Part shown: piece after piece, positions 42,709 to 51,745 of the stretch
Numbering within the stretch: position 1 is the stretch's first letter
Layout of the letters: each line of letters starts with the position of its first letter
Source: Miltoncostaea sp963823515
GTDB lineage: Bacteria; Actinomycetota; Thermoleophilia; Miltoncostaeales; Miltoncostaeaceae
DNA: 64,000 nt
Direction: 5' to 3'
NCBI GenBank assembly: GCA_963823515.1
Contig: CAWGMB010000014.1
Span: forward strand, 248,001 to 312,000
Program-made: the position numbers and the translations under genes
The notes under the pieces: generated by a model
The model's input: only the letters and a program-made list of their open reading frames with translations
What the model was told of the DNA's origin: nothing
The model's database searches: none

Positions 42709-45275
42709 GCCCCCCGGGGCGCCGTCAGGATCGCCCGGGCGGCGTCGAGCGCGTCGGCGAGCCCGCCGGGGTCCTTGCCCCCGGCCCGCGCCATCGCGTC
42801 CTTGCCTCCCCCTCCCCCGCCGATGATCGGCGCCACCTCGCGGATGATCGCCCCGGCGGACAGGCCGGCGGCGACCGCCTCGGGCGCGAGGTTGGCCGTG
42901 AGCAGGGCCTTGCCGTCGGCCACGGCGCCGAGCACGACCGCGGCGCCGGGGCCGAGCCTCTGCTTCACGCGATCCGAGATCGCGAGCAGCTCGTCCATGT
43001 CTCCGGCCTCGACCCGGACCGCGAGGGCGGTCACGGGGCCGACCGAGACGGCGCCGTCGGTGAGCCCGGCGACGTCGGTCCTGGTGGACTTGGCCTTCTT
43101 CAGCTCGGCCTGCAGTTCGCGGATCCGCTCGTCGCGGGCGGCGATCTCCCGGGTCAGCGCGCGCTCGCGCCCCCGCAGCCACTCGACCGCGGCGATGCCC
43201 GTGAGGGCCTCGATGCGACGGGCGCCGGCACCGGTGGACGCCTCCGAGACGATCACGAACGGACCGATCTCACCGGTGCTCGCCACGTGGGTGCCGCCGC
43301 AGAGCTCCTGCGAGAAGTCGCCGGTGCTCACGACGCGGACGAACTCGCCGTACTTCTCCTCGAAGAGGCCGATCGCCCCGCGGTCGGTCGCCTCCTGGCG
43401 GGGCACGACCTCCCAGGCCACCGGCTGGTCCTCGGCCACGCGTTCGTTGACCATGGCCTCGATCCGCGCGAGCTGCTCGGGCTCGACGCGGCCGCGGTGG
43501 GTGAAGTCGAAGCGCAGCTTGTCGGGCCCGACGTACGACCCGGCCTGGCGCACGCCGTCGCCGAGCGTGCCGCGCAGCGCCCAGTTGAGGACGTGCGTGG
43601 CCGTGTGGTTCGCCTGGATCTGCCGCCGCCGCGGGGCGTCGACCGTGGCCACCACCTCGCTGCCCACACCGAGGGCACCCTCGCGGAGGCGGGCGCGGAG
43701 CACCTGGTCCGAGCCGAGGCGGAAGGCGTCGGTCACGACGGCGCGGCCGCCCGCGCCGGCGATCTCGCCGATGTCCGACACCTGACCGCCGCCCTCGGCG
43801 TAGAAGGGCGAGCTCTCCAGCTTCAGCAGGGCCGTCCCGTCGCCCAGGTCCTCCCAGGCGCTGATGCGCGTCTCGGCGCGCACGGCGTCCCAGCCGACGA
43901 ACTCGCTGTCGGTGGTCTCGCGCGCGACGGCGGCGACCCTCTCGGCGAGCCCGGAGTCGTCGCCGGCCGCACCCCCGCCCGCCCGCGAGCGCACGCGCTG
44001 GTCCTCCATCAGGCGCTCGAAGCCCGGGGCGTCCACCACGAGGCCGGCCTCGTGGGCCGCCTCGAGGGTCAGGTCGAGGGGGAAGCCGAACGTATCGTGG
44101 AGGCGGAAGGCGTCGTCGCCCGAGACCGTACCGCCCGCGCGGGAGCGGTCGATGACCTCCGACAGCAGGCGGCGGCCCTGGGTGAGCGTCCGTGCGAACT
44201 GCTCGGCCTCGGCGCCGATCACGTCGTGGACCTCGCCCGCGCGCCGGCGCAGCTCCGGGTAGGCGTCTCCCCAGCCCTCGACCACCGGCGCGACGAGCGC
44301 GGCCACTGAGGCCGGCTCGAGGCCCAGGTGCCCCGCCTCGCTGACGGCCCGGCGGATGATGCGGCGCAGCACGTAGTCGCGGCCCTCGTTGCCCGGCAGC
44401 ACCCCGTCGGAGGCGAGGAAGGTCATGGCGCGGCCATGGTCGGCCAGCACGCGGAAGGCGCGGTCGTCGCGCGGATCGGCGCCGTAGGAGCGGCCCGAGG
44501 CGCGCTCGGCCCACCCGATCAGCGGGCGGAACCCGTCGGTCTCGAAGACCGAGGGCACGTCCTGGAGGATCGCGGCCATGCGCTCCAGCCCCGCGCCGGT
44601 GTCGATGTTCTTGGCCGGCAGGGAGGTGAGGGTGCCGTCGGCGGCCCGGTCGTACTGCATGAACACCAGGTTCCAGTACTCCAGGTATCGGTCGCCGCCC
44701 GTCACCGGGCCGCCCTCGGGCCCGAACCGGGGGCCACGGTCGAGGTAGAGCTCGGTGTTCGGGCCGCAGGGCCCGGTCGGGCCGGCCTTCCAGAAGTTGT
44801 CGGCCTCGCCCAGCCGCTGGATCCGCTCGCGCGGCACGCCCATCTGCACCCAGCGCTCGAGCGCCTCGTCGTCGCCGGGCACGCCCTCCATGCCCTCGAA
44901 GACCGTGATCCAGATCTTCTCGGGGTCGAGCCCGAACACCTCGGTGGAGACCTCCCATCCGAACCGGATGGCGTCGTCCTTGAAGTAGTCGCCGATCGAG
45001 AAGTTGCCGAGCATCTCGAAGAAGGTCAGGTGGCGGGCCGTGTGCCCGACCTGGTCGATGTCGTTGGTGCGGAAGCACTTCTGCGAGCTCGTCATGCGGC
45101 GCGCCGGCGGGTCACCCGCTCCCAGGAAGTACGACTTCAGGGGCTGCATCCCGGCGATCGTCAGCAGGACCGACGGATCGTCCTCGAACGGGATGAGCGA
45201 GGCGGAGGGAATCGTCAGGTGGCCCTGCTTCTCGAAGTACGCGAGAAAGGCCGCACGGATCTCGTTGGTGGTCAT
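42705..45275 (-). CDS. alaS: Alanine--tRNA ligase
   Basis: Charges tRNA-Ala. The 856-residue protein holds the class II catalytic core (TIPSASLIPFEDDPSVLLTI at about 20-40, then MTSSQKCFRTNDIDQVGHTA), the tRNA-recognition domain, the editing domain with the metal-binding HTATHVLNWAL and a late CGGTHV, and the C-terminal DHHA1-like C-Ala region. Normal family length. The start ATG 45275 lies 84 bp after the upstream small gene. It is the first gene of the coupled aroE chain. Confidence 0.97.
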   Translation of the reverse strand: MTTNEIRAAFLAYFEKQGHLTIPSASLIPFEDDPSVLLTIAGMQPLKSYFLGAGDPPARRMTSSQKCFRTNDIDQVGHTARHLTFFEMLGNFSIGDYFKDDAIRFGWEVSTEVFGLDPEKIWITVFEGMEGVPGDDEALERWVQMGVPRERIQRLGEADNFWKAGPTGPCGPNTELYLDRGPRFGPEGGPVTGGDRYLEYWNLVFMQYDRAADGTLTSLPAKNIDTGAGLERMAAILQDVPSVFETDGFRPLIGWAERASGRSYGADPRDDRAFRVLADHGRAMTFLASDGVLPGNEGRDYVLRRIIRRAVSEAGHLGLEPASVAALVAPVVEGWGDAYPELRRRAGEVHDVIGAEAEQFARTLTQGRRLLSEVIDRSRAGGTVSGDDAFRLHDTFGFPLDLTLEAAHEAGLVVDAPGFERLMEDQRVRSRAGGGAAGDDSGLAERVAAVARETTDSEFVGWDAVRAETRISAWEDLGDGTALLKLESSPFYAEGGGQVSDIGEIAGAGGRAVVTDAFRLGSDQVLRARLREGALGVGSEVVATVDAPRRRQIQANHTATHVLNWALRGTLGDGVRQAGSYVGPDKLRFDFTHRGRVEPEQLARIEAMVNERVAEDQPVAWEVVPRQEATDRGAIGLFEEKYGEFVRVVSTGDFSQELCGGTHVASTGEIGPFVIVSEASTGAGARRIEALTGIAAVEWLRGRERALTREIAARDERIRELQAELKKAKSTRTDVAGLTDGAVSVGPVTALAVRVEAGDMDELLAISDRVKQRLGPGAAVVLGAVADGKALLTANLAPEAVAAGLSAGAIIREVAPIIGGGGGGKDAMARAGGKDPGGLADALDAARAILTAPRGA

Positions 45276-45359
45276 TCGAACGATTCTAGTGGAGCGCCCC
45301 TCGGGGGTCGGCCTCCGGGCTCAGCGCGGATCCCGCCGCGAGATCCGACGGAACCCGGC

Positions 45360-45581
45360 TCAGGCGTCGCTGGAGAAGGCGTCGCGGATCTCGCGGTCGA
45401 GATCCGCCTCCGCCTCCGCGGCCGCGCGCTTGCCGGCCCCGAGAGCCTCCCGGATCTGCCCGGGGATGCGCCGGCGCTCGCGCGCGACGGTGTCCTTCCA
45501 GAGCTTCGGGTCGAGCGCGCCGATCGAGTGCAGCCATCCGACGACGCCGGCCGCGACGCCGATCTTGATGAGCTTGCCCAT
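45360..45581 (-). CDS. Small hypothetical protein upstream of alaS
   Basis: A 73-residue protein starting MGKLIKIGVAAGVVGWLHSI, a short hydrophobic N-terminal helix, and a charged, helical rest (KRAAAEAEADLDREIRDAFS). Likely peripheral membrane. Its ATG shares one base with the TGA of the DUF948-like gene (TGATG), so it is coupled to it. Small genes at this position between the DUF948-like gene and alaS are usual in actinobacteria; function unknown. Confidence 0.7.
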   Translation of the reverse strand: MGKLIKIGVAAGVVGWLHSIGALDPKLWKDTVARERRRIPGQIREALGAGKRAAAEAEADLDREIRDAFSSDA

Positions 45582-46108
45582 CAGTAGGGGCTGTCGTGCC
45601 GCGTCTCGGCCCCGGGCGTCTCGGCGCCGGGCGTCGCGGCGCCGGGGTCTGCGGACGGCGGGGTCGGCGGCGGGGCCGACGAGGTCTCGACGGGTTCGGA
45701 CGGGGCCACGGGCGGGGGCGGCAGCGGCGCCATCGGCAGCACGGCATCGGCCGCGCGGCGGGCCCTCAGCGTCGCGACGGCCTCACGCGCCCCGGCGGCG
45801 AAGCCGGTCAGCTTGCGCACCGGCGAGGTGACGGCGCTCGAGACGGTCTGCACCGTCCGCTCGGCGCCCTTGGTCGCGCCGACGGCCGTCTTCATGATCT
45901 CGTCCACGCGCAGAAGCTCGAGGTTGACCCCGTCCACCGTGGTCTGGGCCTTGTTGAGGATCGGCACCGTCTCGTCGGTCAGCCGCGTCACCGAGACGCC
46001 GAGCCGCGCGAACACGCCCGCCATTCGCACGAACAGATACGCGAGCCCGACGCCCGTGAGCACCAGGAAGATCGACAGGGCGAGCTTGAGGACATCGGAC
46101 CAATCCAC
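45581..46108 (-). CDS. DUF948-like membrane protein
   Basis: A 175-residue protein with one membrane helix near the N terminus (VLKLALSIFLVLTGVGLAYLF). A long helical, coiled-coil-like cytosolic or external segment follows (TVPILNKAQTTVDGVNLELL), then a Pro/Ala/Glu tail of about 45 residues. The pattern of TxVD heptads matches the DUF948 family. GTG start shares a base with the mnmA stop (TAGTG). No enzymatic role known. Confidence 0.8.
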   Translation of the reverse strand: MDWSDVLKLALSIFLVLTGVGLAYLFVRMAGVFARLGVSVTRLTDETVPILNKAQTTVDGVNLELLRVDEIMKTAVGATKGAERTVQTVSSAVTSPVRKLTGFAAGAREAVATLRARRAADAVLPMAPLPPPPVAPSEPVETSSAPPPTPPSADPGAATPGAETPGAETRHDSPY

Positions 46109-47595
46109 TACGTGGGCCTCCCGTGCGGGGCTTCGTCTGACTCCGGCCTCGCGATGGTACCCGCCCCGACCAGGCGGCCGTCGCGATACAGCGCCGCGGT
46201 CTGCCCCGGCGCCACCCCGTCGGCGGCGTCGGACAGATCGATCCGCACACGCCCGCCGCCCCCGGAGACGCGCCCCTCGAGCGGGCGGCCGCGATAGCGC
46301 AGGCGCACCTCGAGCGGTCCGTCGCCCACGTCGCCGTGCAACCGGGCCGGGTCGAGCGAGACCGCCTCCACCGAGAGCCCCTCGCGGGGGCCGACCACGA
46401 CGGCGTTGCGCTCGGCGTCCGTGGAGAGGACGTAGAGGGGCTCCGCGCCCGCCACTCCGATTCCACGGCGCTGGCCGACCGTGAAGCGCCAGTAGCCGCC
46501 GTGCGTGCCGAGGCGGTGGCCCGCGGCGTCCTCGATCGGGCCGGGACGCGAGGTGAGCCCGCCCGTGCGCTCGAGGAACGGCGCGTAGCCGCCCTCCCCC
46601 ACGAAGCAGACCTCCTGGCTCTCCACCGCATCGGCGGCCGGCAGGCCGGCCTCGCGCGCCATGGCGCGCACGCGTTCCTTGGCGAGGTCTCCGAGCGGGA
46701 AGGCGACCCGCTCGCGCGTCGGGCGATCGAGCATGGCGAGCATGTAGCTCTGATCCTTGCCCGCATCCCGGGCGCGGGAAACGAGGGGATGGCCGCCGGC
46801 GTCGCGCTCCAGGCGCGCGTAGTGGCCGGTCGCCATCATCCGGGCGCCGACGAGCGCGGCGGCGTCGGCCAGGACGCTGAAGCGAACCCGCCCGTTGCAG
46901 GTGACGCAGGGGTTGGGCGTGCGCCCCTCGCGGTAGCCGGCGATGAAATCCTCCACCACGTCCTGCCGGAAGCGCTCGGCCACGTCGAGGGTGAGGTGCG
47001 GGATGCCGAGGGCGTGGGCGCCGGCGCGCGCCAGGCGCACCGTCTCGGGCGAGCAGCACGAGCGCTCGGCCGCGGCCGCCGAGGGGTCGTGCCAGAGCCG
47101 CATCGTCACGCCCACGACGTCGTACCCCGCGTCGCGCAGGAGCATCGCCGCGACGGCGCTGTCGACCCCACCGCTCATGGCCACCGCGATGCGGTCGGCA
47201 CGCTGCGGGATGCCCGGGTCGCCGAGCCGTCGCGAGTGCCAGGACTCGAGGGCCCGGGCGGCGGCGTCCTCGACGATCTCCACCCCGTGACGCCGCGCCG
47301 AGCCGAGGCCGCCGAGGTCGGCGTCGAGCCGATCGCGCGAGAGGCGCATGGCGTCGTCGAGCGAGGCGCCGTCCAGGCGCGCGCAGGCGGCGCTCGCCGC
47401 CGCGGTGGCGGCGCCGCAGCCGAACGCCTCGAAGCGCGCCGCGCGCACTCGGCCGCCCGCGATCCTCAGAGAGATGCGCACCAGATCGCCGCAGGAGGTG
47501 CTGCCCGACTCACCGACAGCGTCCGGCGAATCCATCGGACCGGCGCCCGCGGGGGACGCCAGATGGCGCATCACCTCGGGGGGATAGGGGGGCAC
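46108..47595 (-). CDS. mnmA: tRNA 2-thiouridylase MnmA with N-terminal IscU/NifU-like domain
   Basis: Two fused proteins in 495 residues. Residues ~3-125 align with the IscU/NifU Fe-S scaffold: STSCGDLVRISLRI (Cys35, Asp37), EAFGCGAATAAAS (Cys60) and RRHGVEIVEDAA, where the third scaffold Cys of the usual HC motif is Gly104. Residues ~134-485 are MnmA: PP-loop AMSGGVDSAV, the catalytic cysteines in NPCVTCN (Cys233, with Cys230) and SQEVCFV (Cys330). MnmA makes 2-thiouridine at wobble U34 of tRNA-Lys, -Glu and -Gln. The scaffold part may pass sulfur from a cysteine desulfurase. The ATG start is natural and the frame is unbroken. Confidence 0.93.
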   Translation of the reverse strand: MPPYPPEVMRHLASPAGAGPMDSPDAVGESGSTSCGDLVRISLRIAGGRVRAARFEAFGCGAATAAASAACARLDGASLDDAMRLSRDRLDADLGGLGSARRHGVEIVEDAAARALESWHSRRLGDPGIPQRADRIAVAMSGGVDSAVAAMLLRDAGYDVVGVTMRLWHDPSAAAAERSCCSPETVRLARAGAHALGIPHLTLDVAERFRQDVVEDFIAGYREGRTPNPCVTCNGRVRFSVLADAAALVGARMMATGHYARLERDAGGHPLVSRARDAGKDQSYMLAMLDRPTRERVAFPLGDLAKERVRAMAREAGLPAADAVESQEVCFVGEGGYAPFLERTGGLTSRPGPIEDAAGHRLGTHGGYWRFTVGQRRGIGVAGAEPLYVLSTDAERNAVVVGPREGLSVEAVSLDPARLHGDVGDGPLEVRLRYRGRPLEGRVSGGGGRVRIDLSDAADGVAPGQTAALYRDGRLVGAGTIARPESDEAPHGRPT

Positions 47596-47717
47596 CGGAC
47601 GAGGCTACCACGCCCTTTTCGGGCTCAGGGGGACCGCAGCGCCGGCGTTCCCGCGCAGCCGTCCGCCCCGGCCGCGGGAGTGATCTCAGGCGCCGCCGGG
47701 CGGCCGTGCGGGTCGCC

Positions 47718-48481
47718 TCACCCGCACCGCGGCGCCCTCCGGGGAACGCGCGCGAGGCCGATGTCGCTGACGAACGGAACCGCGCCCGCCGAGCAGGCGG
47801 TGGCGATCGCCCGGCGGGCGGATGCGTCGCCGGCGCGCCGGGTGTAGTCGGTGGCCGTCACCAGTCGCACGCGCCGGCCGATCCTGCGCAGCGCCGCCGC
47901 GTTGCCCCGGCGCAGGCGCGGCGGCGCGGCCGTCCGTCGATCATGTCGACGTTGTCGAGGAAGAGGCCGTCGAAGCCCCGCGCGAGCATCCGTGGCGCCA
48001 CACGCCGGGCGATGAGCCTCCGGTAGCCGGGTCGCGAGACATCGGCGAAGTGCTCATCGGGCCAGTCGCCCCAGCGTTCGAGCCGGTACCGCCTCGCCGC
48101 CGGATACCACCACCGGTAGCGCTCGATCGTCCCGACGCTGAGATACCCGAGGACGATGGCGCCCGATGCCCGAAGCGCGGCGACCTTCGCCGACGAGGCC
48201 TCGGCCCCGTCGAGGACGACGAGGTCGTAGTCGCCGTAGCGGCGGTCGAGGCGGCCGCCCAGGGCTCCGTCGCCGATCGCGAGGGCGAACGACCTGACGG
48301 CGCCGAGCCGCTCGGCGGTACCGGGCTCGGGCGATGGAGCGGCGCCGGCGCACGGCGGCCCGGCGAGCGCGAGCGCGACGAGGGCCGCGACGGCCGTGCG
48401 CGTGCCGGACACGTTGGCCGGACCGCGGGCCGCGACGCGCGAGGGAACCGCCCGAGCGCGCCGGGTTCCCGGCGCGCTCAC
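47718..48481 (-). pseudogene. GH114-type (endo-alpha-1,4-polygalactosaminidase-like) gene, frameshifted with internal loss
   Basis: The 5' part (about 200 codons from GTG 48481 or a later GTG) has a signal peptide and reads as a TIM-barrel GH114 protein: YDLVVLDGAEASS, GYLSVGTIERYRWWYP, ISxP-like DVSRPGYRRLIARRVAPRML and FDGLFLDNVDMIDG. After codon ~187 the frame degenerates, while a second frame continues as ALRRIGRRVRLVTATDYTRR and AVPFVSDIGLARVP up to a TGA at 47718-47720. About 60-100 residues between are missing. So it is a decayed gene. The GTG overlaps the stop of the lipoprotein gene before it. Confidence 0.75.
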
Positions 48482-49059
48482 CCCTTCGGCGGGGACTTCT
48501 TCTTTGCGGGGGCGGCCTTCTTGCCCGCCGCGGCGGCGCCCGGGTGGGCGGCGACCGTGTCGGCGGCGTCCGAGATCGACTGGCGCAGGATGTCGGCGTC
48601 CACGAGGCCGGACCAGAGGTTGACCAGGGTGCGGTCGCGCCCGATCACTGCGACCGACGGGGTGCCGGTGACGCCCAGGCGGTCGGCGAGGTCGCCGAAC
48701 TTCTGCTTGCCGACGGTGTAGGAGAAGAAGGCCACACCCTTGGTCGCGCGGCGATCGGAGCGGACCTCCGAGAGGGCCTTCGCGACGCTGGCGTCGTCGG
48801 CGGCGCCCGCGACGACGAAGCTGACGACCACGACTCCGCTGCCCTTGAGCGCCTTTGCGACGGGCTTGGGGGTGGTCGGCCCGGCGGTCACCGTGCCGCC
48901 GAGACCGACGGCGGCCACGGCCACCGGGGCGGCGGACGCCACGGGGGCGGTCGCGGCGGGATCGGCGGCCGCGTCGGACGCGCCGCCACCGCCGCCACAG
49001 CCGGCGACGAGCACGGACGAGGCCGCGAGGGCCGCGCAGGCGGACAGGAGACGCCTCAT
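48478..49059 (-). CDS. Thioredoxin-fold lipoprotein lacking CxxC
   Basis: A 193-residue lipoprotein (lipobox LVAGC at residue ~21), a Gly/Ala linker and a thioredoxin-like domain (about 65-165): VVVVSFVVAGAADDASVAKA, where a CxxC would sit but none is present, and LGVTGTPSVAVIGRDR with the cis-proline. No cysteine besides the lipobox one is seen. So it is unlikely to be a redox enzyme; it may bind a partner. A lysine-rich tail (GKKAAPAKKKSPPKG) ends it. It is coupled to the broken GH114 gene by a GTGA overlap. Confidence 0.75.
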   Translation of the reverse strand: MRRLLSACAALAASSVLVAGCGGGGGASDAAADPAATAPVASAAPVAVAAVGLGGTVTAGPTTPKPVAKALKGSGVVVVSFVVAGAADDASVAKALSEVRSDRRATKGVAFFSYTVGKQKFGDLADRLGVTGTPSVAVIGRDRTLVNLWSGLVDADILRQSISDAADTVAAHPGAAAAGKKAAPAKKKSPPKG

Positions 49060-49381
49060 GAGCGACCGGGCATGATGCCCCGCGATGCCGTTCCGGCCTG
49101 TGACTTGAACCTGCGGTAGCAGGTGGGACTCGACCCGGACACGCCAGGACGTGACCGCGATGCCGTTTCCCTCATCACTCGTATTGGCTCAAGATGTGAG
49201 CCGGTGGCGAACACAGCAGGGCACCTCCGAGTCTAGCCGCTACTCCCGTTGGTCGGCACACCACCCCGTGGGCTTGAACGGCGGAACCAATCGGCATGGG
49301 CATGTGGTCCATCGGCCCTTGGCTCCCGTATCGACATGGGCGACCCTCGAACGGCAGCCCACGCCCCCCTGGAGCAGCCCG
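49060..49381. other. Intergenic stretch with little visible content
   Basis: This 320-bp gap between two divergent small genes has no believable ORF. It contains a small hairpin (GGCTCA at 49186, AGATG, TGAGCC at 49197) and stretches such as TTGAACCTGCGGTAGCAGG, which is only a local stem. It probably carries the promoters for both directions; no clean -35/-10 pair was found. Confidence 0.4.
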
Positions 49382-49642
49382 TTGCTCATCCCCGCCCCCC
49401 CTCCCACCTACACGCTCGCGCCCGGAATGGAGGCGCTCACCCGCGCCCAGAAGGCCGCGCTGGAGGCCTGCCTGTCGGCGCTCACCGGCCGCCTGTCGAG
49501 CGTCCTGGTGACCTCCGTCTGCACCACCCACACCCATCACGTGATCGAGCTGATCACCCCCGCCGGCACGTTGCTGGCCATGGAACGGGTCCTTCCGGAG
49601 ACGTCGGCGGCTCCGGGTCTCGGGGGCGCCGCCGCCGCCTGA
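49382..49642 (+). CDS. Small hypothetical protein
   Basis: An 86-residue protein from TTG 49382, chosen because GGAG lies seven bases before it and codon use looks coding from there (LLIPAPPPTYTLAPGMEALTRAQ...). ATG 49427 is the shorter alternative. A helix (RAQKAALEACLSALTGRL) then strands (VCTTHTHHVIELITPAGTLL) suggest a compact fold. No family recognised. Confidence 0.5.
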   Translation: MLIPAPPPTYTLAPGMEALTRAQKAALEACLSALTGRLSSVLVTSVCTTHTHHVIELITPAGTLLAMERVLPETSAAPGLGGAAAA

Positions 49643-49682
49643 GCCCGGTCGCCCGCCGCCCGCCGCGCGATACCCTGGCGAC

Positions 49683-49979
49683 GTGAACGCGGACGCGGTG
49701 GGCGATCGCCTCGAGATGCTGCTCGTGGCGCGATGGCTGGAGGAGGGGGCCGGTGACGACGGCGACGTGTCGGTCTCGGTGCCCGCGCTCGCGCGGGAGC
49801 TGGGCCTCGAGCCGGACCGCAGCGGGATGATTGCGGTCATGGGCGCGCTCGGCGAGCTCGAGGACCGGCGCCAGGTGCGGGTCTCCTGGCCCCTCGGGAC
49901 GGGCGGCAGCGAGGCCCTCGTGAGCCTCTCGTCCGACCTGCGCAGCGACGCGCGCAGGCTGTTCGGGCGCGAGGGCTAG
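49683..49979 (+). CDS. Small hypothetical protein, possible winged-helix fold
   Basis: A 98-residue protein from GTG 49683 with helices and a strand pair resembling a winged helix (VSVPALARELGLEPDRSGMI; RRQVRVSWPLG). If so it would bind DNA, but the evidence is only the pattern. Its TAG overlaps the aspS stop on the other strand in the four-base palindrome CTAG. Confidence 0.55.
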   Translation: MNADAVGDRLEMLLVARWLEEGAGDDGDVSVSVPALARELGLEPDRSGMIAVMGALGELEDRRQVRVSWPLGTGGSEALVSLSSDLRSDARRLFGREG

Positions 49980-51745
49980 GCCGGGGGTCCGGCGGGCTTC
50001 ACCCCGAGCTCGCGCAGCTGCAGGGGGTCGACCGACGCGGGCGCACCGGTGAGCGGGTCGGCGCCGGTCGCCGTCTTCGGGAACGCGATCACGTCGCGGA
50101 TCGAGCGCTCCCCGGCCAGCAGCATCACGATCCGGTCGAGCCCGAGGGCGATGCCGCCGTGCGGCGGCGCGCCCAGGCGCAGCGCCTTCAGCAGGAAGCC
50201 GAACTTGGCCTCGGCCTCCTCGTCGGACAGGCCGATGAGCGAGAAGACCCGCTCCTGGGTGCCGCGGTCGTGGATGCGGATGCTCCCCCCGCCGATCTCG
50301 ACGCCGTTCAGCACCACGTCGTAGGCCTGCGAGAGCACCTCGCCCGGCGCGCTCTCCAGCCGCCCGAGATCCTCCGGCCGCGGCGCGGTGAAGGGGTGGT
50401 GGGTCGAGTCCCAGCGCGACTCGCCCTCGTTCCACTCCACCAGCGGGAAATCGACCACCCAGACCGGGGCCCAGACCCCCTCGGGGATCAGGCCGTTGCG
50501 CTCGGCGAAGCGCAGGCGCATCGTGCCGAGCACCGCCTGCGCCACCGGCTCCGCGTCGGCGACCAGGGCGATCAGGTCGCCCGGCGACGCTCCCAGGCCG
50601 GCGGCGATCCCTCCGAGGAACTTCGCGACCGGCGAGCGCAGCGCGCCCTCCTCCTCGACGGCCGCCCACACGAGCCCCTTGGCCCCGAGCTCGCGCGCCT
50701 CCTCCATCAGCTCGTCGCCCACCTTGCGGCTGACGGCGGCGCCGGCGCCCGGCACCACCAGGCCGCGGACGACCCCACCCGCCGCGATGGCGCCCTCGAA
50801 CACGCCGAAGCCGGACTCCGAGGCGGGCGTGGTCCAGTCGAGGATCTCCATGCCGAAGCGCGTGTCGGGACGATCGGTGCCGAAGCGGCGGACCGCGTCG
50901 GCGTGCGTGATGCGTGGGAACGGCGTGGAGATCTCGACGCCCGCGGCCGCGAAGGACTCGCGCAGCACGCGCTCCATCAGATTCTGGACGTCCTGCGGCT
51001 CGACGAACGACGCCTCGACGTCGAGCTGGGTGAACTCCGGCTGGCGGTCGGCGCGCAGGTCCTCGTCGCGGAAGCAGCGGACGATCTGGTAGTAGCGCTC
51101 GATCCCGCCCACCATCAGCAGTTGCTTGAAGAGCTGCGGGCTCTGGGGCAGCGCGTACCAGGAGCCGCGCTGCATACGCGCCGGCACCAGGAAGTCGCGT
51201 GCGCCCTCGGGCGTGGAGCGCGTCAGCACCGGCGTCTCGACCTCGAGGAAGCCCTCGTCCTCGAGCACGCGGCGCATCGCCGAGGCCACCCGGCTGCGCA
51301 TCTCGAGCGCCCGCAGGCGGCGGGGCCGGCGGATGTCGAGATAGCGGTAGGTGAGGCGCAGGTCCTCTCCAGGCTCGTGGCCCTCGTCCTCCACCGAGAA
51401 CGGCAGCGGATCGGCCTCGGAGAGCATCTCCATGGCCGATACGCGCAACTCGACCGCACCGGTGGCGAGCCCGGGGTTGACGGTCTGCGCCGACCGGGCG
51501 ACGACCTCGCCGCCGACGCAGATCACGTCCTCCGGGCTGAGGGCGCCGGCCGCCCGGTGGACCCCCTCCCCCGCCTCGGGGTGGAAGACCAGCTGCAGGA
51601 GCCCGGAGCGGTCGCGCAGATCGATGAACACCACGCCCCCGTGGTCGCGGCGCCGGTGGACCCAGCCGGACACCCGCACGTCCTCGCCGAGGGCCTGCGC
51701 GGCCCCCGCGCAGGTGTGGCTCCGATAGCGCTGCGCACCGATCAA
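49976..51745 (-). CDS. aspS: Aspartate--tRNA ligase
   Basis: Charges tRNA-Asp (and tRNA-Asn if non-discriminating). The 589-residue bacterial-type enzyme has an OB-fold anticodon domain (RVSGWVHRRRDHGGVVFIDL), class II motif 2 (CFRDEDLRADRQPEFTQLD), the GAD insert (about 280-420) and motif 3 (GLDRIVMLLAG). TTG start at 51745 overlaps the hisS stop by TTGA. Pairing with hisS is usual in bacteria. Confidence 0.97.
   Translation of the reverse strand: MIGAQRYRSHTCAGAAQALGEDVRVSGWVHRRRDHGGVVFIDLRDRSGLLQLVFHPEAGEGVHRAAGALSPEDVICVGGEVVARSAQTVNPGLATGAVELRVSAMEMLSEADPLPFSVEDEGHEPGEDLRLTYRYLDIRRPRRLRALEMRSRVASAMRRVLEDEGFLEVETPVLTRSTPEGARDFLVPARMQRGSWYALPQSPQLFKQLLMVGGIERYYQIVRCFRDEDLRADRQPEFTQLDVEASFVEPQDVQNLMERVLRESFAAAGVEISTPFPRITHADAVRRFGTDRPDTRFGMEILDWTTPASESGFGVFEGAIAAGGVVRGLVVPGAGAAVSRKVGDELMEEARELGAKGLVWAAVEEEGALRSPVAKFLGGIAAGLGASPGDLIALVADAEPVAQAVLGTMRLRFAERNGLIPEGVWAPVWVVDFPLVEWNEGESRWDSTHHPFTAPRPEDLGRLESAPGEVLSQAYDVVLNGVEIGGGSIRIHDRGTQERVFSLIGLSDEEAEAKFGFLLKALRLGAPPHGGIALGLDRIVMLLAGERSIRDVIAFPKTATGADPLTGAPASVDPLQLRELGVKPAGPPA

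Noticed and set aside
49090..49135. tRNA-like stretch with ACTTGAACC and GGGACTCGACCC
   Set aside because: T-arm and acceptor arm cannot be paired on either strand.
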